Part shown: one piece after another, positions 7,348 to 12,430 of the stretch
How the letters are laid out: every line of letters starts with the position of its first letter
How positions within the stretch are numbered: the stretch's first letter is position 1
Assembly: GCA_934635545.1 (NCBI GenBank)
Contig: CAKTZN010000038.1
Span: 1 to 12,430, forward strand
Source: an uncultured Oscillospiraceae bacterium
Lineage (GTDB): Bacteria; Bacillota; Clostridia; Oscillospirales; Oscillospiraceae
DNA length: 12,430 nt
Direction of reading: 5' to 3'
Notes under the pieces: model-generated
Seen by the model: only the letters and a program-made list of their open reading frames with translations
Database searches by the model: none
What the model was told of the DNA's origin: nothing
Program-made: the position numbers and the translations under genes

Positions 7348-7950
7348 TTATCCCACCGGTTCGGTGCTGCGCTCAAATTTTGCGATATTGCCGCACATGC
7401 TGCCGTCCAGCGTCCACACTGTGTAGAGATACAGGGTGTCGCTGTCGATCAGGGCGGCGCTGAACGCCGTGTCGTCGTTCGGATGGTCGGAGGTGCGCTC
7501 CAGCTCCACATACCACGACTGGTTGGGACAACTGGCATACAGTGCGCCCTCCAAAAATGTCACCGGCATGTCGGCCTCGTCAAACCGCACCTTGCCGCCT
7601 TCTTCATCCTGTTGAAGATAATTCGCCCGGATCATCCCCACATCGTTCTCGTAGAAGTCCAGCGTGGCGGTGAACGCAAAGTCCGCCGGGTCATAGATGT
7701 TATCCTCGGTCATGACCCAGCAGCCCAGCAGATCGGCGGCGGTCAGATCGTCGCCGGAAACGCTGACCACGTTGCCCTCTCCGGCGGCGTCCGTCACATC
7801 CGGTTCGGCTGGCTGGGGCTCCAGAGCTTCTGTGCCGCCGTGGTTCTGCTGGGGCAGCTGCGCGCCTGTGCCGCCGTCGCCACTGTCACCGCCGCAGGCC
7901 GTCAGGCACAGCGCCAGTATCAGCAGCAGGCAGATGCCAAGCTTCTTCAT
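7348..7950 (-). CDS. Small lipoprotein with a lipocalin-like domain
   Basis: This 200-residue protein has a signal peptide with lipobox LTAC (Cys 19) and a long flexible Gly/Gln/Pro/Glu-rich tether (about 20-70). A single globular part of about 125 residues follows, starting ADLLGCWVMTEDN, where LxGxW is the usual opening of lipocalin-like extracytoplasmic domains. Two cysteines besides the lipidated one occur in the globular part near CPNQSW and SMCGN, and could pair. Function is not recognised. The start has only a weak GGCGGG ribosome site. An overlapping three-codon ATGAGAGAATGA sequence sits right at the start, so initiation may lean on coupling with the pseudo-receiver gene, whose stop is 18 bases upstream. 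Together with the 494- and 482-aa genes it forms a run of three lipoprotein genes. Confidence 0.8.
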   Translation of the reverse strand: MKKLGICLLLILALCLTACGGDSGDGGTGAQLPQQNHGGTEALEPQPAEPDVTDAAGEGNVVSVSGDDLTAADLLGCWVMTEDNIYDPADFAFTATLDFYENDVGMIRANYLQQDEEGGKVRFDEADMPVTFLEGALYASCPNQSWYVELERTSDHPNDDTAFSAALIDSDTLYLYTVWTLDGSMCGNIAKFERSTEPVG

Positions 7951-7968
7951 TCTCTCATCCCGCCTTTC

Positions 7969-8352
7969 TCACAAGCTCTCCAGAATGGCGGCCAGATACC
8001 GCTCACTGGTAGAGTTATAGATGAATGCGTCGATCAGACCGTCCTTCTTGCACTGCATGACCCGGTTGGCCAGCTTCGGCTCGGCATTTTCATCCACCGA
8101 GAGCACAAACTTGCAGCCGTTGCCCTGCCGCCGGACGGCTTCGCAGATCTTCAGCCGTTCTTCCAGCATCCACGGTGTATAGCCCGTCACCTCCATAAAG
8201 AGGGCATAGGGCTTGAAAAGACGGCACTGCTCGATGGTGTTCTCCGGGCTGTCCGAGATAATGGGATTGCAGTCGGTCATTTCCATCCGAAGCACCCGAT
8301 CCAGCGCCCGTGCCACCAGCTGGCTCTGCATATCCAGCACAATGAGCCGCAT
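7969..8352 (-). CDS. Stand-alone degenerate receiver (pseudo-response regulator) with Glu at the phospho-Asp site
   Basis: This 127-residue protein has the length and strand/helix pattern of a single CheY-like receiver and no output domain. Beta-1 is MRLIVLDMQ. Beta-3 is ALFMEVTG, where Glu 54 sits exactly where the phosphorylated Asp is expected (compare LVLMDV in the neighbouring regulator). Beta-4 is KFVLSVDE with Ser 85 at the Ser/Thr switch position. Beta-5 is LIDAFIYNS, lacking the conserved Lys. The acidic pair after beta-1 is also reduced to one Asp (D7). It is thus unlikely to be phosphorylated and may mimic the active state or sequester a partner; this is inference. I chose the ATG at 8352 because AGGTGA lies 4 bases before it, while an in-frame ATG at 8382 has no ribosome site. 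It is the first gene of the lipoprotein operon and follows the promoter at 8402-8430. Confidence 0.75.
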   Translation of the reverse strand: MRLIVLDMQSQLVARALDRVLRMEMTDCNPIISDSPENTIEQCRLFKPYALFMEVTGYTPWMLEERLKICEAVRRQGNGCKFVLSVDENAEPKLANRVMQCKKDGLIDAFIYNSTSERYLAAILESL

Positions 8353-8356
8353 AGCC

Positions 8357-8362
8357 TCACCT
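8357..8362 (-). promoter_or_regulatory. Ribosome binding site that decides the pseudo-receiver start
   Basis: AGGTGA on the minus strand (within GGAAGGTGAG) lies 4 bases before the ATG at 8352. The alternative in-frame ATG ending at 8382 is preceded by an A-rich run with no purine-rich Shine-Dalgarno. This supports the shorter 127-aa protein, whose beta-1 strand then begins at residue 2. Confidence 0.7.
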
Positions 8363-8401
8363 TCCTTCCTGTATGACAACATCAGATTTTTTTACACTTT
8401 C

Positions 8402-8430
8402 ATTGTACGGTGTTTCACCTTCTCTGTCTT
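8402..8430 (-). promoter_or_regulatory. Sigma-A-type promoter of the pseudo-receiver/lipoprotein/dockerin operon
   Basis: Read on the minus strand, the -10 is TACAAT (8402-8407, five of six consensus bases) and the -35 is AAGACA (8425-8430, four of six), separated by 17 bases. The weak -35 suggests dependence on an activator. A start near 8394 would give a 5' leader of about 40 bases before the ATG at 8352. The region is AT-rich compared with its surroundings. TATACT and TATAAA within the adjacent palindrome are alternative -10 hexamers, but neither has a matching -35. Confidence 0.6.
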
Positions 8431-8450
8431 TATACGAAAGTATAGTCTTT
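8426..8450. promoter_or_regulatory. Putative regulator binding site: palindrome flanked by direct repeats
   Basis: The palindrome TATAC-GAAA-GTATA spans 8431-8444 and immediately abuts the -35 hexamer of the downstream operon. It is flanked by direct copies of GTCTTT at 8426-8431 and 8445-8450, 19 bases apart start to start, roughly two helical turns. The position upstream of a poor -35 is typical for an activator site. The obvious candidate binder is the LuxR-type regulator encoded just upstream (8527-9159); this assignment is inference. Confidence 0.45.
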
Positions 8451-8478
8451 CGGCTTTGACGGCATTTTTGGGGTAAAA

Positions 8479-8512
8479 GAAACGCCACCTGTCGTTTGAC
8501 AGATGGCGTTTC
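8479..8512 (-). terminator. Rho-independent terminator of the sensor/kinase/regulator operon
   Basis: The 15-base arms at 8479-8493 and 8498-8512 enclose a 4-base loop. On the minus strand the stem is fully paired with one G-T wobble, whereas on the plus strand that pair becomes a C-A mismatch, so the structure is selected for minus-strand RNA. TTTT follows directly. It lies 14 bases after the stop of the response-regulator gene and separates the signalling operon from the promoter of the lipoprotein operon. Confidence 0.85.
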
Positions 8513-8526
8513 TACGATATTTAATT

Positions 8527-9159
8527 TTATATGTCACCCATCGCGGTGATAACGGTACTCTCGATGGCAGCGGCCACCAGCTCCTGCTTGGTCTTGAAGC
8601 CGCACTTCTGGATCATCTGGTTCATGTGGTATTTGACGGTGGCCTCCTCCAGAAACAGCTTCCAGCCGATGGCAGCATAGGAGTTGCCCCGGATATACAG
8701 CCGCAGGATGTTCTTCTGGGTATCGGACAGCTCGTCCGACCATGCGCTGCCGATCTCTACGTTGGGTTCCTTGTCGGGGAAGATATGCTCGCCTGCCAGC
8801 GTGCGCTGCACCACGTCCATCAGCTCCGCTTCGCCGTGATCCTTATACCACAGGCTGTCCACCCCCACGCGCCGGGCCTTCTCCAGCACAAGCGCATCCA
8901 CCAGCGACGTTACCACGATGATCTTCGTCCGCACCGACTGGCTGCGAATCTCCTCCGCTGCCGTCAGGCCGGAGTGGCCGTGGAGCGTCTGCACATCCAT
9001 CAGCACCAGATCCACCCGGTTTATCTGGCAGAAATACGCCGCCTGTGCCGCGTCCCGCAGGGAACCGGCCACCGCAAAGCGCTCGTCGGCGCGGAACATG
9101 GCGGCGAAGAATTCCTGCATGTACTTGTTGTCTTCAATGATCAGAACCTGCGTGGTCAT
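8527..9159 (-). CDS. NarL/LuxR-type response regulator
   Basis: This 210-residue, two-domain transcription factor has an N-terminal receiver (1-125) with all key residues: acidic pair E9/D10, phospho-acceptor D55 (LVLMDV), T84 (KIIVVTS) and K106 (WYKD). The C-terminal LuxR-type helix-turn-helix covers about 145-205 (LSDTQKNILRLY...SYAAIGWKLFLEEATVKYHM). It should be phosphorylated by the kinase encoded just upstream and then bind DNA as a dimer. The start is the ATG at 9159, since the protein then opens with MTTQVLIIED; longer reading of this frame to 9402 gives Arg/Pro-rich shadow sequence. The start overlaps the kinase stop as ATGA, and GGGAGGAGATGG lies upstream, so the two are translationally coupled. 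A terminator follows 14 bases after the stop. Likely targets are the neighbouring operon promoter and its own. Confidence 0.92.
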   Translation of the reverse strand: MTTQVLIIEDNKYMQEFFAAMFRADERFAVAGSLRDAAQAAYFCQINRVDLVLMDVQTLHGHSGLTAAEEIRSQSVRTKIIVVTSLVDALVLEKARRVGVDSLWYKDHGEAELMDVVQRTLAGEHIFPDKEPNVEIGSAWSDELSDTQKNILRLYIRGNSYAAIGWKLFLEEATVKYHMNQMIQKCGFKTKQELVAAAIESTVITAMGDI

Positions 9160-10397
9160 AGCTCCATCTCCTCCCGCATCAGGGTAAAGCGCAGGGCGAA
9201 TTCCGGATAGTGGGACACCGTCATTTCGCCGCCTGCGTTTTCGATACTGCGCCGCAGATTGGACAGGCCGCCGCCCTCCCGGACAGGGCCGTGAGGGACG
9301 CTGCCGTCGTTGGTAATGGTGACGGTATAGCCGCCGGTGACGGCGGCGATCCGGACAGTCACCGCCGTGCCGTGGGCGTGGCGGACACAGTTGGTAACGC
9401 ACTCCCGGATGGCCTGCACCACCAGATCATAGATGGCAGGCTCAATAGGCAGCATGCCGTCCAGCCGTATCTCCACCCCCAGCTCCGCCACCTGAGCCAG
9501 CAGCCGGTCATAGGGGTCGTCGCTGTCGGCGCTTTTGGAATAGACCAGCGTTCCGGCGGCGATGGACAGCTTTTTCAGTTGTCGGGCCACGTCATCCTCC
9601 GTGGTCTCGTTTTGCAGGATCCGCCGGATCACCGCCAGACTGCGGCCGATATCGTCGTGTATCTTCATTTTGAAGGTCAGGTACTCCCGCTCCCGGATGC
9701 GATCCTCCGCACGGGCGTACATTTTTTGCAGCTTCTCATTGACCCGCCGCAGCTCCCGGTTGTCGTGGGCCAGCTCATCGTTGGCGGCATACTGCTCCGT
9801 GCCGTCGGTAAAGATGGCCTCGGTATAGGTCTGGCCGTCCGGTGCGGCGGTCTGCCGCTGGGTATAGTACCACACGCTGCCGTCGGGGAACACGAAGCCG
9901 CCGTCATGTGTCCGTCCGATGCCCCGGTCGGTGCAGTGGGCCATGGCCTCGTGCAGCTCCGGGAGCGTTTGCAGATCCCGGCCCGTCATGGCGTGGTACA
10001 GCCGGTACATCTGGCGGTTGCACAGCTTCACGGTGCCCCGGCGGGTGAAATAGCACCCCGCCATGGGCAGGTCGTCCATGGCCTCCTTGATACTGGCGCG
10101 GGTCACGGAGCCGCCGTAGCGGCGTCCGCCGCGGTAGATCCCGTACAGTGTGAACAGGATGGACGCTGCCGCAATGCCCCACAGCATCCACGCCGGAACG
10201 CCATTCAGCCACGGGAGGTCATACAGCACGCACAGCAGTGCCAAAAGCAGCACCAGCCACACGGCGCTAATGCGCCACAGGGGCGATTTCCGCCGGGGAT
10301 ACATCCGCAGCAGATGGAACATTTGGATGCACAGGACCAGAAATATAACCGCCATCAGCGTCAGGCGCGCCGTCTGGGGAATCATGCCCCATGTCAT
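9156..10397 (-). CDS. NarL-family (HisKA_3-like) sensor histidine kinase
   Basis: This is a 413-residue membrane kinase. Three hydrophobic segments (about 11-30, 43-60 and 67-88) form the membrane part with almost no extracytoplasmic loop. Residues about 105-205 look like a PAS-type domain (MAGCYFTRRGTVKLCNRQMY...FVFPDGSVWYYTQRQ...EAIFTDGTEQY). A coiled coil (about 205-238) leads to the dimerisation helix with H247 in the motif KIHDDIGRSL. The ATP-binding domain has an N-box (RECVTNCVRHAHG, N336), a D/G1 box (TNDGS, D364) and a G2 box (EGGGLSNLRRSIENAGG). It is therefore predicted active and should phosphorylate the co-encoded regulator. It lacks a large external sensor domain, like intramembrane-sensing LiaS/DesK-type kinases. 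Its start overlaps the upstream 7TM sensor's stop as ATGA, with GGGAGGTGA as ribosome site, and its stop overlaps the regulator start. Confidence 0.9.
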   Translation of the reverse strand: MTWGMIPQTARLTLMAVIFLVLCIQMFHLLRMYPRRKSPLWRISAVWLVLLLALLCVLYDLPWLNGVPAWMLWGIAAASILFTLYGIYRGGRRYGGSVTRASIKEAMDDLPMAGCYFTRRGTVKLCNRQMYRLYHAMTGRDLQTLPELHEAMAHCTDRGIGRTHDGGFVFPDGSVWYYTQRQTAAPDGQTYTEAIFTDGTEQYAANDELAHDNRELRRVNEKLQKMYARAEDRIREREYLTFKMKIHDDIGRSLAVIRRILQNETTEDDVARQLKKLSIAAGTLVYSKSADSDDPYDRLLAQVAELGVEIRLDGMLPIEPAIYDLVVQAIRECVTNCVRHAHGTAVTVRIAAVTGGYTVTITNDGSVPHGPVREGGGLSNLRRSIENAGGEMTVSHYPEFALRFTLMREEMEL

Positions 10398-12070
10398 AGG
10401 CCATCACCTCCCGCCGTCAATGGACAGGTGATGAACCAGCCGTCCTCGTCCCGCTCCCACGCTGCCTGCGGGTATTTTCCCGCCAGCGCCGACAGATCGG
10501 CGCCGCACTCCAGATTGACCCGCAGGCACAGGCCCTCCCCTTCCCCGGAGATGGTCACATAGTAATAGGATAACGTATCCAGCGCCGTCTCCAGCGCGTC
10601 CTCGAACAGGTCATAGGCCGCCAGCGCGGTCTTTACCGACAGTATCGCTTCTCTGCGGGGCAGATACAGGTTGCCGCTGATGTCCGCCAGCGGCAGGTTG
10701 CTGCAGGATTCCCGCAGTGCGCCCTCCAGCAAATGCAGCGGCAGCGCGGCGCTGCGGTCGGAGGAGATCACCATGTCCTTGTGCCGCTTGATGTAGGTGG
10801 CCAGCACCAGGATCCGCAGCAGAAGCTGCGAACGCTGCTCCTCCTGCTCCGGCGGTGTCTGCATGAACCGGGCGGTCAGGGCGTCGATCTGCCGCAGATG
10901 GCTTTGGGTCTCCCGCTGCACCAGATCGTACAGCCGGTTCTGCTCCTCCAGCTTATAGCGCTGGGCGTCCTTCCGGTATTGATCCCGCAGCAGCTCGTTG
11001 CGGTCCTGCAATTCCTCCTTGAGGGCTTCCAACTCCGCTTTCACCCGCAGCAGCTCCGACACATCCTCCTGCCAGATGATATGCCCATCGTGAATGGGGT
11101 GGGCCTTCAGCAGCGTGCCGCCGTCCAGCAGGTACTCGCCCTGCTCCGTCCGGCGCAGGGCCGCCTCGTCCAGCGGCTTTGCCGCTTCGGAAACGTAGTA
11201 AACCGCATAGTCCTTATCTGTCAGACGCATACCCACGGAGGATGCCCGGAACAGCGCGTCGTAGCCGGTGTTGGTGGGGATCAGACCCGTTTGCAGGCAG
11301 CTCTCCAGCAGTCCCGCGAACAACAGGCACAGCGTCACCGTCACGTCGCCCGCCAGATAATACAGCAGCGATGTATGATCCTCGATATAGGCGGCGTACA
11401 GCACGGCGTAAAGAACGGTCAGCGGCAGAAACAGCAGCGGCAGCCATGTGGTCTTCCGTCCATGGGAGCCGCGGCACTTGACGATCATGATGCCCAGCGC
11501 CGTCAGGGCGCACAGTCCCATGCAGCCCATCACGGCATAATAGCCGGGGCCATAGGTATAGCCGGTGTCCCACCACTCCGTCAACTCCGGTGCGAAGGTG
11601 AACACCGTCTGGTGCAGGTCGTTGGTCAGCACCAACAGCAGCAGGGCGCATACGGGCAGATAGAGAAGCCTTGTCCATTGGGGCAGCCGGTAGCTCTCCG
11701 GCTTGCCCAGCGACGCCGCCACCAGCAGCGCCAGCAACGGGATCAGCAGCATAGGCAGGTAGTAGAAATACCACAGATACCGGGTCGCCGCCGCTGTGGT
11801 GACAAAGTAATATTTGACGGACCGCTCCGCGATCCAGAACACCATCAATCCGGCAATAGCGGTCAGCGTCCGCCGCGCCTGAGGCTGCATGACTCGGCGG
11901 CGCAGGGAGATGCCCCACGCCATAAACAGTCCCACATACAGGAAGCTCCGCAGAATACTCAGCGCCCGTCCGGAGATTTCCCGCCCGATGTTACGCAGCA
12001 GAATGGCGGCAATGATAATGGCGGCCGCCGCGGCCGCGCCGTACAGCGATTGCTTATTGGGCCTGTCCAT
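10394..12070 (-). CDS. Histidine-kinase-like 7TM sensor with a degenerate kinase region
   Basis: This 558-residue protein has about eight hydrophobic segments (near 8-26, 38-54, 68-82, 100-120, 133-150, 177-198, 210-228 and 236-258). The 5th-6th segment region carries TNDLHQTVF...TYGPGYY, the hallmark of the histidine kinase N-terminal 7TM (HisKA_7TM) family. Residues about 268-340 are PAS-like (GYDALFRASSVGMRLTDKDY), and about 338-395 a long Glu/Arg-rich coiled coil. The C-terminal 160 residues keep the size of a kinase core, but I find no H-box, N-box or glycine-rich G-box; H391 stands alone without the usual acidic neighbour. It therefore probably senses and relays to the 413-aa kinase through contacts rather than phosphorylating. 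The start at 12070 is supported by GAGGTGA 4 bases upstream and by the promoter at 12104-12132. The frame is open further upstream (see the 12071-12430 entry). Confidence 0.8.
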   Translation of the reverse strand: MDRPNKQSLYGAAAAAAIIIAAILLRNIGREISGRALSILRSFLYVGLFMAWGISLRRRVMQPQARRTLTAIAGLMVFWIAERSVKYYFVTTAAATRYLWYFYYLPMLLIPLLALLVAASLGKPESYRLPQWTRLLYLPVCALLLLVLTNDLHQTVFTFAPELTEWWDTGYTYGPGYYAVMGCMGLCALTALGIMIVKCRGSHGRKTTWLPLLFLPLTVLYAVLYAAYIEDHTSLLYYLAGDVTVTLCLLFAGLLESCLQTGLIPTNTGYDALFRASSVGMRLTDKDYAVYYVSEAAKPLDEAALRRTEQGEYLLDGGTLLKAHPIHDGHIIWQEDVSELLRVKAELEALKEELQDRNELLRDQYRKDAQRYKLEEQNRLYDLVQRETQSHLRQIDALTARFMQTPPEQEEQRSQLLLRILVLATYIKRHKDMVISSDRSAALPLHLLEGALRESCSNLPLADISGNLYLPRREAILSVKTALAAYDLFEDALETALDTLSYYYVTISGEGEGLCLRVNLECGADLSALAGKYPQAAWERDEDGWFITCPLTAGGDGL

Positions 12071-12074
12071 ACCG

Positions 12075-12081
12075 TCACCTC
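12075..12081 (-). promoter_or_regulatory. Ribosome binding site supporting the 12070 start of the 7TM sensor
   Basis: GAGGTGA on the minus strand lies 4 bases before the ATG at 12070, and the protein then starts MDRPNKQS followed directly by the first membrane segment. This favours 12070 over the in-frame ATG at 12385, which would put about 105 soluble residues before the first transmembrane helix. Confidence 0.7.
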
Positions 12082-12103
12082 GCCTTCCGCAGTTGTTCTG
12101 TTT

Positions 12104-12132
12104 AGTATAGCAAATTACCTGCTCCAATGCAA
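12104..12132 (-). promoter_or_regulatory. Extended -10 promoter of the sensor/kinase/regulator operon
   Basis: On the minus strand the -10 is TATACT (12104-12109, five of six) preceded by TGC, which gives the TGn extended -10. A weak -35, TTGCAT (12127-12132), stands 17 bases upstream. Initiation near 12097 would give a leader of about 27 bases to the ATG at 12070. It lies inside the open frame that continues from the upstream gene, which argues that this frame is not normally translated through into the sensor. Confidence 0.6.
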
Positions 12133-12430
12133 TATCCATAAATGTATTCATCTGCGCCAGCGCCGTGGACATGGCGGAAGCCGTTGCCTGATCTGATGAT
12201 TCCAGGGCAGACGAAGCCAGATTCCGCGCCCTGTGATGAGCGGGCAGCATGTCCTGTGCGATATCATAGTTGGCGTAGATATTCAGCCAGTCATCATTCT
12301 CATCTGTACACACGAATGTGCCGAAGGCTGCATCCACATCGAAGTCAGCCTGCACATAGAAGTTGAGCTTGCCATCCTCCATCATGATCTCATCGCTGAA
12401 CGAAAAATTCTGCGCGGTGAGATGCCCCGG

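Larger units (their letters stand above)
12071..12430 (-). pseudogene. 3' part of an upstream gene, reading without a stop into the 7TM sensor gene
   Basis: The frame of the 7TM sensor stays open from 12070 to the window edge, about 120 codons. The distal part (12430 to about 12255) looks like genuine protein: SFSDEIMMEDGKLNFYVQAD followed by an FGTFVCTDENDDWLN segment. It vaguely recalls the small DUF6329-type domain of gut Clostridia, a tentative match from memory. The later part (ALESSDQATASAMSTALAQM to about 12120) is compositionally different, with more A/T in third positions, and then runs through the promoter and ribosome site of the next gene. The likeliest reading is an upstream gene whose natural end is lost or altered, hence the pseudogene call. 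A true fusion with the sensor, or an intact gene ending elsewhere, cannot be excluded because the start is outside the window. Confidence 0.4.

Noticed and set aside
4120..8376. A plus-strand open frame of 1418 codons antisense to the lipoprotein and dockerin genes
   Set aside because: It spans five well-supported minus-strand genes with signal peptides, lipoboxes and ribosome sites, and its translation is Val/Gly/Ala/His/Gln-rich without domains. GC-rich codon choice on the opposite strand removes stops in this frame, so it is a shadow.
8353..8382. Ten-residue extension of the pseudo-receiver (MLSYRKEGEA)
   Set aside because: There is no ribosome site before the ATG at 8382, whereas AGGTGA stands right before the ATG at 8352, after which the beta-1 strand begins at once.
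8479..8512. Inverted repeat considered as a mobile-element end or CRISPR-like repeat
   Set aside because: It is a single copy, lies 14 bases after a stop codon, is followed by TTTT and pairs perfectly only in minus-strand RNA, all typical of a Rho-independent terminator.
9160..9402. N-terminal extension of the response regulator to an ATG at 9402
   Set aside because: The added 81 residues are Arg/Pro-rich and are the out-of-frame image of the kinase's ATP-binding domain. The receiver starts naturally at 9159 with an ATGA overlap.

Overview
The window looks like a chromosomal segment from a GC-rich, anaerobic, probably gut-dwelling Clostridia (Oscillospirales/Oscillospiraceae-like). The basis is strong AGGAGG-type ribosome sites, lipoproteins with LTAC/LMAC lipoboxes, a secreted protein with a type I dockerin, a DUF4428/DUF6935/SPFH gene set, and a histidine-kinase 7TM sensor. 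The organism assignment is inference. All twelve genes or gene parts lie on the minus strand, so transcription runs from high to low coordinates. I see no transposase, integrase, tRNA, rRNA or CRISPR array. Layout in transcription order: (A) 12430-12071 is the end of an upstream gene that enters the window and reads, without a stop, in frame into the next gene. (B) 12070-8527 is a three-gene signalling operon: a 7TM sensor whose cytoplasmic half lacks recognisable kinase motifs, a NarL/LiaS-type histidine kinase, and a LuxR-type response regulator. Both junctions are ATGA start/stop overlaps. An extended -10 promoter precedes the operon and a strong hairpin terminator (8479-8512) closes it. 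(C) 8430-1596 is a second transcription unit. It starts at a promoter whose -35 abuts a palindrome flanked by direct repeats. It encodes a degenerate receiver domain with Glu in place of the phospho-acceptor Asp, three lipoproteins (200, 494 and 482 aa) and a 909-aa secreted dockerin protein. (D) 1477-1 is a third cluster behind an unusual branched inverted repeat: a DUF4428 plus double zinc-ribbon protein, a DUF6935-like protein, and the first 19 codons of an SPFH/YdjI-like protein. The simplest model, which is inference, is that unit B senses something at the membrane or surface and that its LuxR-type regulator controls unit C. Unit C would place a set of exported proteins on the outer face of the membrane and in the medium, while the pseudo-receiver tunes the circuit. 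Unit D is probably an independent or read-through-expressed membrane/stress cluster. The most interesting content is the combination of a pseudo-kinase sensor, an authentic kinase/regulator pair and a phospho-mimic receiver encoded next to an uncharacterised lipoprotein/dockerin export set.
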